Below are positions 46,921 through 59,959 of a stretch of 64,000 nt of DNA, one piece after another. The position numbers were made by a program, and so were the translations under genes. Each line of letters starts with the position of its first letter. Position 1 is the first letter of the stretch. A model generated the notes under the pieces. It had not been told where the DNA came from. It made no database searches and was given only the letters and a program-made list of their open reading frames with translations. Source of the stretch: Tanypteryx hageni. Its lineage: Eukaryota; Arthropoda; Insecta; Odonata; Petaluridae. The stretch spans positions 85,065,855-85,129,854 of the forward strand of contig CM054118.1 of assembly GCA_028673005.1 (NCBI GenBank), written 5' to 3'.

Positions 46921-49900
46921 TTAATTAGAGATTGTCATTTATTTCTATGATTTAAGAATACGGAGATTTGGATCGGATTCTGCCAAAACTTATTTCCACC
47001 TGCTCGCGGTTTTTTGAAATAATTTACTCTACAAAAGACTCCCATCTAAAGAAAAAAAAAACAAAATAATCGTTTCCAAGAAATTCCACTTCGTTTACTT
47101 TGCTCAATTCATCCGAGTGAAATAATTGGTTTGGAAAAAAGTGGGAATAAGGAAGAGGATAAGACGAATGATATGAAGGGGAATGGATTAAGCGTCGGCG
47201 GGACGAAGAGAGAGAGAGAAGAGAGATAGAAAGAAAGAGGATGGAAAGAGAGGGGTTGGAGGAGGTGTTGGATTCTGCTTAATAAAGGAAGACTATTACG
47301 GGAGAATTTCGGATATACATTCGTTTGTGTTGCGTAGCACTGAAGAGTCTTATGCAAAAACAGAAAATAAGAAAATTCGACATTACACTGTCGATATGTT
47401 TATCACATATTATCCGAGTGTAGAAATGCCTGATCCAATAGTAGTAGAGAAATTAATAAAATTATTAAGTTATTCGATTGTTTCCTTTTATTAACTTTAC
47501 TAACTTTGGGCAGACTTTCAAAATGATACGACAAAAAGTGCGACGCGAGATTGCGAGTGTTATGGTGCATTACTTTCTCTGCAAAATTCGGACTTTTTCA
47601 AATTGACACATAATGCTGGGGAAGTTCGGTCTAGTAATGAAAGATTTTATTATTGTACGTTTGGTGAATAATTTTCATGAAGCATATTCAAACTTTCTCC
47701 ATTTTTCTATTCATCTAATCATTTTAAAATTAAATTCTTGAGAGACAAGATTTGTAAATTTACTTTTTCCTTAGTTCAGGTTATTGTCAGCAGAATGTTA
47801 ATAAATTTTTTACATTTCGACCAACATAATTTGGACATAAACTGGGATTAGATATAGATCTGAACTTAAAAAGATAGCGCAGTAAAAAGACCAATCCATA
47901 TAATGATAAGATTAACACATGATTCGCACATTTAGATATCTCTAAAGACACACTTCATTCGAAAAGTAATTTGAATCTTTTATTTAAAGCTACAAATGAT
48001 GCACCCTCTCCATTTAATACCCATAAAAGTGCTTCGCAATATAATTCTCTCCTCATTTTCTTAAAAAATCTCTCCGGTCGCTAATTATTTGTAGAGATTG
48101 ATATGCTCGTCCATAAGATATGCTGGGTGGAACTCTATTATTAAGCAGAATAGTTTTGCTCTATTTTAATTAAAACGACGCAACTGAATGTTCAAACTTG
48201 ATTAAGATAATTATGAAGAGAAGTATGATGAAAAGGTGATATAAAATTTATTTGAAAAACCTTAATTGAGAGCAATTTATGATTTTGGCTTTTATACGAT
48301 ATTTAAAGTTAATGCAACATTATTGTGCTTTCTATACAGATTTAATGTATTAATTTATTATATTGTTCATAGCTTAAGGATGATCTATTCTTTAACTAAA
48401 CTAATTATAATATATTTATAATGTATTTTCACTTCGAATTATTTGATTAATTTTTATAAATGACTTTAATTTAAGCGCGGTTTCTATTTTCCCTTTAGTT
48501 ACAGAGTAATATGTTTAGCGGAAGAAATGTTAAATTTAAAAATATTTTTATCTCCGTCTCACTTACCGAAATCTCTAAGAGATCTTAACACCCATTGCTT
48601 ACATCAGTGATCTAAGATTCTCATTCAAGCAATAAAGAAAAATAATCTTTAACACGAAACCGCCGAGAATCGAAGAGAGAAAATGAATTGAAAGAGCAGC
48701 CATCTAAACTTTACAGCGGGCAAATTTCATCTATATTTCATAAGGAAAAATTCTTTAAATAATTTTTTAAATTATCTATTTTTACAATTTTTTTGGATTA
48801 GTATCATCTTGGCTCGTTTCCAAGCAGAAATAAATTTCTGAGATTCGAGGAAAGCATAAAAAATTCGGCTTAAATGTCAAAGAAGGAATTTGGAAGATAT
48901 TTATAAGTAGTTTATTTGAAATTAATTCGAGACAATCAACTTTAAAAGATTTTGTAATGGAAGAAGAGATTAAGTTTGCATAAATATTATCCCAACTTGG
49001 CCATACTGGCATGGAATTCGATGTTTAATGTCTTCCACTTTCTATTTTCCAGCGCTAATTAAAAGGAATACATTAAGAAATGGTAAAATGCATTTCCTAG
49101 AGATTTCTTACCGGAGTATGTTATGTTACACCAATAGAGTTTATATCTTTAGGTATTCAATGCCTCCATAACTAGATCTATTTTGGACATAATGAGAAGA
49201 AAAATAGCTTTTTACTATATTTTTATTTTATTCAAGAAAAACTTGCCGATTTTCCTAATACCTGCGTTCGTCGAACATATTTGACTCGGTCAATAGCAGA
49301 TAAGAGGAAATGGTTTTTGGGAACTTAAATTGCCAGATAGCACTTAAAGTGAAAGATAAAGTAATAGGACAATATGGAGAAAAAATGTAAATGGCAATGA
49401 GGGAAGATTAATTGAAATATGCCAAAAACAGAATTATGCTGTAATGAATGAATTTTTCAGTAGTAGTATAGTAGTACTATACCTGGAATAAACTAACTAG
49501 GAGAATGAATTCCATTCAATCTTTCCATAGCTAGACGATAAATAACTATAATAGTGAGGGTAGAGTGGGAGAACATATAGAGTTTCAGATTGAGGAATCA
49601 TTATATTATTTTGACTCGGATAATTTTCTGATGAAAAATCGGAAAATAAACCATATAGTTAATGAAAGGCCTAGAACAATTCGTCTCTAAAGTCGTTTTT
49701 TATGCCAATCCACTATCGTAATGTCATTAATATATTAGGAGCATGGAAGGCCTAGCGGCGTTTATTAAAAAAAGCAGAAACATGACAACCAGACAATTCG
49801 AAATTAATTTTAAGAAAGCAGAGAAAACAAATTCAAGTCTTATAAAAACTAAAAGATAAATACATCTGAGAGGAATTTAAAAAAGGCTCCGTCGAAAAAG

Positions 49901-50555
49901 TACCATCCATAGGTTTTTTAGATTTGCTCTAACAATAAAATCCGCTCGAGGTGTTTTCTCCGAGATCAGGATCAAAGGCTGAAATGTCACAAGAAAGTTA
50001 ATGTGCCAGGAAAACTGCTCTTCGTATTATGTTCTCAATAAATCATTATTACCGTGATATTTATTAGTATTATTATTAATGTTGCCTTAGTATTGCAATA
50101 TTGCATAGCAAGACCTCTTTAGTCACTAGCACTCATAAGGTCAAATACATTATTACAAATTGATGATAATGTGAACCCTTTCTCCAGATGACTTTTCTTC
50201 AAAGACACAAACATTTAGCGAGTCACAACAGAGGAAAAGAATTTTGTATCAAACAATGCATTTACCTTTTTCAAAAACTTTGATGAGCTTTTATGCATAT
50301 AATTATCATTGAAAAGAAACTCCGTTGTCTTCCGTATGTCACTGTTTCTTACAGTTCTTACAGCAATAAATGATATTCGGAAAATAGTGTAAGGAGATTG
50401 AACACGCAGTTGAGTATTGAAAGTCAAGAGAAGTCTATAAATCGATAAGAAAAGTCATTCGATGACCATGAGTAAGTGCAAAGACCACGACGCACAAGTG
50501 TTCAAGAGGACCACTGCAGTTTGGGCAGTGAGCATTCTCGTGCAACAACAGCACT
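46921..50555. other. AT-rich spacer
   Basis: A short purine tract at 47150-47280. Otherwise no frame above 82 codons and no repeat recognised. Confidence 0.5.
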
Positions 50556-50559
50556 TTTA

Positions 50560-50760
50560 CACACACAGCGAAGAAGGTTTCCACGAGTTTGAAAAGGCAT
50601 CTGCGAAGGCGACGCTTCTCGTTTGATCAAGCCGTCCAAGAGAAGGTCAGGCGACGGCAACTGCAGCAGGACCCATTCTTCTACCGCCATGGCTTCGAAA
50701 CTTTAATCGACCACTGCGGCAAGTACCTGAACATGCATTAAGACAATGTAGAAAAATATC
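50560..50760 (+). pseudogene. mariner/Tc1-type transposase C-terminal relic
   Basis: The frame reads SLKRHLRRRRFSFDQAVQEK, then DPFFYRHGFETLIDHCGKYL and NMH-stop-DNVEKYP. This follows the C-terminal pattern of mariner-type transposases (KxHLRGxRF...V...W...FY..GI.KL..R.DKCL...GDYVEK, known from the family). A stop replaces the residue before DNVEK. The catalytic core is not visible upstream, so this is a short dead fragment, unrelated in detail to the element at 17.2-18.5 kb. Confidence 0.5.
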
Positions 50761-50984
50761 CTAATGATGTGCTAAATCTGTCACCTGTTTACTTGAATCT
50801 AACCCAATTGCTCTTGCGATAAAAAATCAGAGAACCTTTCTTTTTGACTTCCCTCGTATGATGGGGAAGCTTATTGACACGTGTAAAATTTGGTGTCTAA
50901 AGGATAAACTTGAAAAACAGAATATGTTTTTAGGGCAGAGAAGATCAGGAATATATTGTGCTGGACATATGAATAATCAACAAG

Positions 50985-51600
50985 AGTTAAAAATTTAAAT
51001 TATTTGGATTCGTAATAGACAAATCAGGTTTGTGTAAGAAAGACATTTAAAATAGTATTAATCAGACTCGAGGTGCTTTGAGGTTACTTAATGGCATACT
51101 ACGGAGCCTATATGTCACCAAGAAGACAATACTCTTTTAGAAGCCATTGTGAAAAGTATTTTGAGTTATGGATGTCAGATTTGGGCCTACAATGAGAGAA
51201 AGAGAGAACCAACAAATTAAAATTTTTGAAACGGAATTTTATCGGCGTATTCTTAAAGTCACGCGTCTCCAACAGCTCGGAAATGAATTTATTCGAATGA
51301 AAGATAATGTCAAAGAATCAGTCACCGACAAGATGGTAGGAAAAGCATAGAGATGGCACGGTCTTGAGTCGCGGTTGTTAAAAGAGAGATAGCCAAAAAA
51401 AAATGTTAAAGGGGTTACTCTCTGGGAGAGACCACTGTAGCATTTTGGGAGACAACGACACCGTATAACTTGAAGAGGAGAAATGGATTGAGCAAAGAAT
51501 GGAAGGAGAATGGACGGTGGAATAAGAGAGATCTCTGGCGATTGATAACCTCTGACAAGTGTAAATGCCTGTTGAAATGAATAAATAAATTCACTTTTAC
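50985..51600 (+). pseudogene. Non-LTR retrotransposon C-terminal fragment
   Basis: Broken frames read KLFGFVIDKSGLCKKDI near 50995, NQTRGALRLLNGILRSLYVT near 51060, IVKSILSYGCQIWAYNER at about 51145-51195, and FETEFYRRILKVTRLQQLGN near 51230. KYLGS...G...KDI followed by SILSYGCEIWA and RRxLxVTRLxxxxNE is the standard ending of the reverse transcriptase region in many arthropod LINEs. At least one frameshift and several stops are present. The 3' end finishes in AATGAATAAATAAATT, a short tandem tail. It is a different family from 9480-11460. Confidence 0.75.
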
Positions 51601-52139
51601 TGTGATTTGATGAATCTATTTATGTGCCAATTCTCATTTTTCTGACACTCAATCTTCACCATTACACTGAAAATGGACAATGCTACATTATTTGACATAT
51701 TTCAAGGAAAATATTACTTTCTTTGCATTATTACAGCAGTTAAAAATTTTAAACTTTTATATAACGTATTTTTAACTATAATGCACGCTTATTATGAGTG
51801 TGACTGAATACATATAATATATCACTGAATCTAATTCCATCACAATCTCTAAATAATAATAAGCTTTGATCTTCGCTTCGTTTTGGGCGATAGATATATT
51901 TAACAGTATATAAATGACGGGAGTGTTAACGATTTGGGTAGGAATAAAGTCAAAACTCACAATTAAGTTCGTCTTCCTTTGCCGGGGATAGTTGAGAAAT
52001 CACTTAAATGTATAAATGTACGAGCTCATCTGATAAATTAAATAAATTTATCGAAATAGACTGATTTTGAAAGACTACCATCGCCATGTTGCCGGTAAAA
52101 TTTGTCGAAAAATGTCGTTCGAGTGTTCCCTTCAAACCA
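51601..52139. other. AT-rich spacer
   Basis: Nothing recognised. Confidence 0.5.
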
Positions 52140-52417
52140 TTAAGGTGCGTCCACACTTGGCGAACGAGCGTACTATCACGAACGGAAATAGACGAACACG
52201 AACCACCATAGACGCACGCGAACGACCAAAGACGCACGCTAACCATCACTGACAAACAATGTTTGATAAACATTCGTAGGTTCTTCGCTTTGTTCGTTCA
52301 TGTTTCAACCCTTTGCAGTCTTCAATTCTTTCGTTGCATTCTAGACACGATATAATACGTAGTAAAACTGTTAATGTTGCGAGTGCGGCCTTTATTGTAG
52401 TGCATAAGTTGCTTGAA

Positions 52418-52630
52418 AGTAATGATAGAAGTAAAGCAAGGAGAAAAAACCGCTGCTGGACGTCTTGAGTGTTCAAGAATAAGAATCTCTATAGTACTTT
52501 TGATTTACTAATGGACCTGAGCCGTGAAAACTGTGGACATTTTGAAAACTTTATAACGATGCCAGCAACAGATTTGGATAAACTAATACAAATTGTGGGC
52601 TCCAGAATTACTAAACAGGACATGTTTTTT
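52418..52630 (+). pseudogene. HARBI1-like transposase N-terminal relic
   Basis: Translation gives SNDRSKARRKNRCWTS, a TGA stop at 52466-52468, then MDLSRENCGHFENFITMPAT and DLDKLIQIVGSRITKQDM. This fits the Harbinger nuclease N-terminal pattern (RRRWWVR...LxxELRxED..xFxNFLRMxxxxFDELLxLVxPxIxKxDT, known from the family). Downstream the frame breaks near 52630, and the DDE catalytic domain is missing. It would have supplied the nuclease of the element. Recognition is by pattern, not search. Confidence 0.65.
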
Positions 52631-52670
52631 TAGAGAATCAATTCCTCTGAAGAAGAGAGACTGTGTAACT

Positions 52671-52835
52671 CTACTTGGTAAGCGGCGAGTGAGTTGAATT
52701 ATACTTGGATGCTAAAAGCATCCAAGCATCAAACTTCTTGCCCAATTTGTACTGAGGGCTTTTGGTATTCCATAAAACGGGAAAGCCTTCTACATCCGCA
52801 ACAAAAGATACGGTGACATCGTCCGACCACTCCAT
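52671..52835 (-). pseudogene. MADF-like DNA-binding protein fragment
   Basis: A 54-codon frame starting at 52835: MEWSDDVTVSFVADVEGFPV, LWNTKSPQYKLGKKFDAWML, LASKYN, ending at TAG 52671-52673. The spacing W...V...LWN..S..YK...KK..AW...ASK matches the MADF (Myb/SANT-related) domain, which in Harbinger elements forms the second protein that delivers the nuclease to the ends. It is cut off after the domain. Short length kept it below usual ORF thresholds. Opposite orientation to the HARBI1 piece supports a two-gene ancestor. Confidence 0.6.
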
Positions 52836-53051
52836 CTCTACAGACACTGAACCCTTTGGCTAATACACGTCCACACTATACGAACGCTAACGAACACGAA
52901 CGACCTCGAACAAACATTTCCCTTTCATGTACCGACAGATGGCGGATCGTTGTTCGTTCGTGTTCGCTCGCGTTCGAAGATACGTCCACGCTGCATTCGC
53001 CAATGTGCGTTTTTTGTACTGTGTTCGTTCGCAGTGTGGACGCGGCTTTTA

Positions 53052-55739
53052 GAGAGGAAGTGGGAAATGCGTCGTGTATGGTGGCGTGTATAAGGTGCAG
53101 GGGCTGTGTGATGCCGCCTTCATAACGTCCAGGATACTCTGAATCACGGCGAAAGCAAATAAAACGCAGTTAAAATTCTCGCACACACACACGAATAAAG
53201 TCATTTCTTTGTCAGTTACAACTCAAATGAAAAAGTCTCTCTCTCAAAAAAATCGAATTTTAAAAAGTTATCTTATTAGAAACGCGCGGTACTTTTCGAT
53301 TTTCTAAGTGTATCTCGTGGATTCTCAATCTCGCCGATCTCTTTCAATGGACTTTCTGAAGTTTGACTTCGTCGCGCTCTTTGCGTCAACTATAATTACT
53401 TCGCAGAATGTTTTGCTTTCGCCTTTTACGCGAACGCTTCCTCAGATTTCTGCACGATCTATTGTTTATTTTACCTTAACGACAAAACTTGCATCAAAAT
53501 TATATATATTATCGGAAATATATACGGCTTTTCTTGCAGTTAAAAATCCAGTTACTTAAATAATTCGCAAAACTTTGGTTGCGGTACGACTAGAGCTAAG
53601 AAAAAATTTTTATCCCTAATATTTATATTTTAGGAACATTTTTATACTTCCACTGATATTTATGTAAACAATAAAGGATGAATTGTCTCTTTTAAAAACC
53701 TGTGATTATCAACGAATACGTAGCATCGATAGAGAGAAAGAATCGCAAAATAATAAACATGTTAATAATGGATTCATAACTTCTCCCATATAGAAAAGGA
53801 ATATTTCCATCGTTATAGTAAATAACTTGGACCTTTTGATGTCACGATCGCGAACTGTGCGTTTGATGCTCATTCGAGGCCATCTGGGACCATCCGCTCA
53901 AATGCGGACGACTATCAAATCCACTTCAGCTTTATGTGTATCCTTGGGAACGTTTACCCTTCCAAATAGATCGCTCACCCAGCATCCAGTCAATATAAAA
54001 AAAAAGTGGAAAGGACCGTCTTCGGCAGTATCAGTCGCAATTCCTCTCAATTCTATCACACGGGGAGACCTTCGGACTGGACCACTCGCGCCCTGGATTG
54101 TACAATATGGGCCAAATGGAGAGACAGGAGATTCAATTACAGATAGACGGAAGATGGCGGAGGAGAAACGTATCTTCTCTATCTTCTTCTCCATCCTCGC
54201 AGTATCTCTCTCTCTCTCAAGCTATCATCCGTTTTATCCTAGACCCCCGCCTCCCAGCCTCCTCAGCCCCCACTAGCTCCCTCCATTATTTGCCCTCTTC
54301 GCTTCCTCCCAGAACCTCCTCGAAGTGCAATGTCTATTCTTCTCTTTGGCAGGCCGTAATTATTGGAAAAGGTAAAGACAAAGACCGATCATAGTATCGA
54401 AACTATTATTAAGGAGCTTCAAAGTATAAGAAAGAAATCCTTTTAGACCATCTTTACAAAGGGACCAGGTGCTATCTCATAGCTTCTTTTGTTTTCAAGA
54501 GCCATGTATCGATTTGATTATGGTATAGGAACTTAGGCTACAGACAGCAATAAATTGAAATATTTAATGTAGTTTTCTTTGACATAAATTTCAACTAATG
54601 CAAACCGAAAGAAAGGATCGTCGAGTATGCACTAAATGAGAGCAATAGAGACGGTTTTAGTGGGGTTTAAAGCGTCAAATGGAGTTGATGAGAGCACAGT
54701 AGAGGACTTGCGAGGGGAGAAGATAGTGAAGCAAAGATGGGAAGAGTGGCGATCGCAGTCGCGGTGCTGGCAATTTACGCTGGAAACGCCCAAACGCGTG
54801 ACACGTACGTGACACGAGTATGCATTTCGAACACGAGAGACAGGAGTGGGTTTGCGCGAATGAAGGCAGTGACAGCAAAAGTCTCAAAGAGAGAATATTT
54901 CGGATGCCTTGAGGAAATGTCATCAAATGATCCTCGTTATTCTCTTTTATATTCCCTTTTATATTCGCACCCTTTTATGTTTACCGTTTTCAAATTCTCT
55001 CTCTCTCTCTTTAAAACATTTATTATAATGATAAGAATTCTCCATCCATGCGGTGTATATTTAGCGAGTAAAAATCTCCGACTTCAAATTGGCATTTTCT
55101 TATAATGAATTAACTGCTATTTTGAAAATAATAACTTGCATACAAAAATATCAGTCTCACAACTTGAAAGCGTTATCTCTTACATCTTCTATTTTATTTT
55201 AATAATAGATCATTTAAATAAATAACATAAACGTAATAAAATCTCAATTTATGACATTCATTCTTATTCTTCAGTTGAATTTAGTTTCTTTTTAAACTTA
55301 ACCTCTATTCGAAGGGTTAGTTTCTTAATATTATTAGCATAAACATTTTGCTCATTGTTCAACAGAAAGAAACAAACAATAAATGAAACATATTTAAAAA
55401 GAAATTACCTATTTACTTTCCAAAACTGTAATTATGTACACTATTTCTTGCTTAACAACTGTAATTGAAATGAATGAAAAATTCACTTAACCTTAATCTA
55501 AATGAATAATTCACGAAATTTCAGTTTCCCTAGACATGTGCTCTTTCAGATACATCGTAAGATAGTTGTACTTACTTTGAAGTTCTTAAATATTCTCAGA
55601 GGGGAGAGAGCACATAAATCGTTCTTCATGACTCGGAGCTGTTTCTTAGGGTGCGAGCCGTTACCATGCAGAAGCGAAGATACACAGAAAAACATATTAA
55701 GGCCTATGGGTAAGAGTCCGCGATCGGAGAATGTCCTAG
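53052..55739. other. Spacer with unrecognised frames
   Basis: 53827-54276 (+, 149 codons) has mixed composition for its first 120 residues but overlaps an equally open antisense frame, and I recognise no domain. 54737-55105 (+, 122 codons) begins MGRVAIAVAVLAIYAGNAQT, which looks like a secretion signal in a good start context; the rest is unrecognised and turns low-complexity. Neither is called as a gene. Confidence 0.35.
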
Positions 55740-56880
55740 GGGCTCAGGGCACAAAAGGAAGTGTAAGAGGGAGGGAGTGAGAGATGAGAAAAGAAGGTTA
55801 TAAGAGGGAAAGAGAGGGAGGAGGGAAGGAGTGAGAGAGAAGGAGAGGGGAGAGAGTGTAGTGCCGTGTGGAGTGAACATCTTTTATTCATGGCCACGAC
55901 CGGAGGCAGCGGGAAAGGAGGCGAAGAGGAGAACGAGGAGAGACGAAGGGGAGGGAGAATATAGGTGGGAAGGTGTGTAGGCGGAGGAGGGAGGTAAGGG
56001 GGTGGAGGAAATGGAGAGGGAGCGGGAAAAAAGGGGGAGGGGATGGGATCCCGGGCGCGGCGACGAGAAGGGGAAAGAAGCCAAGGGGATACCCACGCGA
56101 CAGGGGACAGCATTAAGCAAAATAAATTCTGAAGAGGGAAAAGGATAGAGGGGGGAGGGTGAAGGATGCGGGTGGGGAGAGGAGCAGTCTAGGATTAACG
56201 GGTGGTGGGGCGAAAGGGAAAATAGAGGATTTAAGTTTAGGGTACAGAGTTAGGACAGTGGAAGTGATTGAGGGGTAAATGGAGGAATGGGTGGGGGCAA
56301 GGGAGTGACAACGGAAAAAGAAAATTTTGGGGTTTAGAATAGAATGAGGAGAGAAGGGAGACCTAGAGAGAGAGAGAGAGATAGAGAGAGGAGGGAAGGA
56401 GCTCTGATGGTAGGTAATTGTTTGGAGAAATGAAGGGATGGGGTAGAAGAGACAAGATGGAGGGTGGGGGAAGAGGCCAGGATGGAGGAGAAAAGGGTGA
56501 GGAAAAGAAAATGAATGCAAATAAGCAAGTTGCGAAGGGGAAGAGAGAATAAATGGATAAGAGAGGGAGAAAAAAAGTGAAAAACAGAGGAGGGAAGAAT
56601 GAGGAATGGAGGGCGTAAAAAAAGGTCGAAGAAATGGGAGAGAATTGGAAAGGGTTTTGTTGGAGGGAAATGAGGATTTGGAGGGGAGTGGAGCGGTGCG
56701 AGAGAGGTCGAAAGGAGAGGAGAGAGGAATTGATGGAGTATGCGAGGAGGAAACCAAAGAGACGTGGATTCCTGCGTTTGGGAGATTGTTGATTCTGTTC
56801 GACGTTGTTAAGGGCCGGGGTCGGTAGTGGAATGGAGGGAGCGAAGGAGGGAGGGCGAGGTTGAGGTGGCGACAAATACC
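55740..56880 (+). repeat. Purine-rich tract, about 1.1 kb
   Basis: The most extensive G/A-only stretch in the window, with few pyrimidines over hundreds of bases. The 305-codon minus frame 56113-57030 and overlapping frames are Ser/Pro/Leu/Phe-rich translations of the C/T complement. Confidence 0.85.
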
Positions 56881-59800
56881 GCAATCATAACGCTGAGAAG
56901 TAGCTGAGGACCAAGTTAGGGATTCGATGAGGTCAAAGAGGTCAAAACGGTGCCGGAAGGGGATGACGCGTCTTCCCTTGAAAGGTACAGAGAGAAAAGG
57001 GACTTGGATGACATTCGAGGGAAACCTCATTCCTTAGGACAAATGTAAATCTAAGTCTAACGAATCCAGAGGTATTCGAGTCGTTTTAATAATCACTAAG
57101 ACTTCTTGAATAATTTAAATAACTCGATAATACTCATCTTAACTGTCTCTGAAGAATTATGTTTATGAGATAATTTTAATTATAAAATTTATTTTTCTTC
57201 GATAGCAAAACAAGCTTTGACAGAGCCGAAAAATAATAAAACTACCATAGTTTATTTCTTTAAAACCTGTGAGCTTTTTTATTGCTATATTACTTACATT
57301 ATTTTAACATTTTATTTTTAGGTCCAGGAACAGAAAAAATCGTTAAGTTTGACATATTGAATAGGACCTTATATCCCAAAAGCAATGGGCATAACTTTTG
57401 CCAATCTAATATTTTTACGAGCGCAGTTCTTGAAAATAACATGAGATACTTCTAAAAGAGGGATATATATATATATATATATATACACACATTCATGTAC
57501 GCACAACATAGGGACACACGCATATATTTGAGTCAAGGTTGTAAAACTCTCGGTTGTAAATTTCTGTAGGAATTCGGGCAGAAATACGATATGCTCTTTC
57601 TCAAATGCTTCTGAAGTGTCTTTCCGGTTCAAGAAGGAGTAAAGCCAAATTCTTTCAATGTAGAAGAAAAAGTTGAACATTTCGCAGATGCTCGACCAAA
57701 CCGGCAGTGTCTCTATTGCCGGCACAAACAGTGGACATAAACTTGGAATATTGTAAGAAAGCTAAGAAACCTTTCTTTGTTAAAGCAGGAAATCCAAGAA
57801 TGTAGTCATGAAGGAACAGATCAAGAACCTAAGGTCAAAGTAGATTGCACTCGCTTTCATCATAATCATATTAAACTTTACATTTGTCCATGCAATGAAA
57901 ACCATTCATATTACGATCAAGTAATAACTTAATACATCATTTCATCCATACATCATTTCTTTCAAGTTAATGCATAAAACCGGAAGGAATGAATAATTTA
58001 ACCCAATACATCTCCATTGAGTCAGTAGGAAACCTTATTTATGTGTAATGAGGCTGACTCTGAGCCTTTACACTTTCTTCTCACGACCTTCAGAATAACC
58101 TTTTGATGAACGGCACAGTTTGCTTGATTAAATAGCATTTTACGAATTTGATGCTAGATTATTCTTCTTGCAGATACGGTTACACTAAACGAATATTTTT
58201 CATGGTTAACTGCTTTTATTGTAGCAGAGGTTACAGCCATTAGAGTTAAAGATAAACAAAAACGGCTGATATTTATACGAGGTTAATATTTTTGATCTTG
58301 AGTTACCCTTCCATTGTATAAAGACATGAAACTTTGTAGCAAAATTCAAGCAACATAGTATAGTGATCAATAGTGTTTATAAAACGGATATGAAAGGAGA
58401 GAGTCTAGACTTGCCACTTTCACTTAAATTCATCTATCCCAGATCTCAATCGGTCCTTGATCAAACTGATTTTATGAATTCTCTTTCAAAATTATTTTCT
58501 TGAAATTTTATTTGAATACCAGAAGAAAAATATATGCAAAGTCTGAATTACGACCTCAGAGTAACAGGTCTAACCTAATGAAGCAATTATATTACGATTA
58601 GGTAGTGATTCCCGCAGAATTTTCAAAGTGAAAATCAAATTTGTGTTTCTGTTCGAAAAAGTATGAAATAAAAGATGCAATACCATAGACAGAAGGGTCA
58701 CTAAGAGGTTAAGGGTTTCAAGCGTCTGTTTCCATCGTTCCTCGAACAGTTATATCTCAAAGTGCACGCGATCTTCAGAACCAAAATCTTTTTTGGTGGA
58801 CTATTTTAAGCTACCGTTACAGTAAAGAATGTAAATATCGCCTATTTTACTCTGGTTTAAAGCTTTCCTAGACTAGCAAAACTCATGATAAGCCAAAATA
58901 TTTTTAAAAGGGATCACATATCACAGCAAGATACTTTGAATGTCTTCACAAAAAATTAATGCGCCAGATAAAGCACCCTCTCATGCGTAGTTAGGGAATG
59001 AATAAGGTCCATATGGATGGAAAACCACCGAAATATACTTGGATCTCTGAGGGACACACTCGACTTCAAAGATTTTATCAGAGAAACAGCGGCAGATTGG
59101 GTCTCTGCCCAAAATAAACTTGAAGAGGAAACCAACAAGAATTTCCAGCGATCGACTCCGAGGCTGACGGACAAACACGGCATCTGTGTTTTATACCGGA
59201 ATATTCCGACGTAATAAAAGAAATTAAAAGTTTCGCCCCCGCATACATGTTGGCCATATCAAGTCTTTCGAATGGATTATTTCAGTCCAAGACAAATAAT
59301 GCCTTCAGGATTTGTTAGTCTATATAAGAAAATGGTGATGAAAATGGTACAATATACATTGCAAAAACTTCTTCATATCCGCACACTTTTAGTGAATAAA
59401 AGAATGTCGCTGGACACATTGCTTTAAGAAAAGTTGACGGTAGAAGGGCGCAATATCCGAAGATTTATAATATCACTGGATTCTATGTAGCTATTTTGTG
59501 TTGTATCATTCATGACAAATTCTTAACTCTATATGAATTTTAATTAAAGTATTTTAAGCCATTTGTAGTACATTTTAAATAAAGTATTATAAGCCATTTA
59601 GAATACATTTTATTTAACATTATTAGAATCGGCAAGAATGAACTAACATCCCATTTTAAGCGATATAGTTCATATAAACGAGGCTTTTAATTTCCTAAAT
59701 AAATATGACAATGATTTCTTCCAATTCCGTAAACCCGTTTTGCACAGACTATAAACTACAGAAGAAATTGAAAAAAAAAACTTTTTTGACTCAGAGGCAG

Positions 59801-59955
59801 CTAAAAGATGGATATTCATCAAAATCTCGAATTTGACTTTTTCACGATCCCAATACTCTCTCTATATACTTTGAATATGAGAAAGTAAAAATTCTTTTAT
59901 GTAAACATGTAAATCTATATTTTAAGCACTGAGTTTTGAGAGGCTGCGAGTATAC
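56881..59955. other. AT-rich spacer with two unrecognised frames
   Basis: 57369-57725 (-, 118 codons) has mixed composition (WSSICEMFNFFFYIERIWLY) but includes a TA microsatellite at 57466-57484 and no known domain. 59017-59214 (+, 65 codons; IRETAADWVSAQNKLEEETN) is hydrophilic and protein-like in composition but is not recognised and has no clear splice sites. Neither can be supported as a gene. Confidence 0.35.
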
Positions 59956-59959
59956 ATGG

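Larger units (their letters stand above)
52143..53048. mobile_element. PIF/Harbinger element, 906 bp, internally deleted
   Basis: The ends are inverted repeats: AGGTGCGTCCACACTTGGCG at the left and, read inward, AAGCCGCGTCCACACTGCG at the right. TTA flanks both (52140-52142 and 53049-53051), the Harbinger target duplication. Many GAACGAAC-type words near both ends form subterminal repeats in direct and inverse orientation. The interior keeps pieces of both genes of an autonomous element: a HARBI1-like frame (+) and a MADF-like frame (-), arranged tail to tail. Confidence 0.85.

Noticed and set aside
54737..55105. Small secreted protein gene
   Set aside because: The first 20 residues look like a signal peptide, but the remainder is unrecognised and no splice or polyadenylation structure supports it.
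56113..57030. 305-codon minus-strand frame
   Set aside because: It consists almost entirely of Ser, Pro, Leu and Phe from a purine tract complement, with a second long overlapping frame; no domain or splice signals.
59017..59214. Protein-coding exon
   Set aside because: Composition is protein-like but no family, splice site pair or partner exon could be identified.
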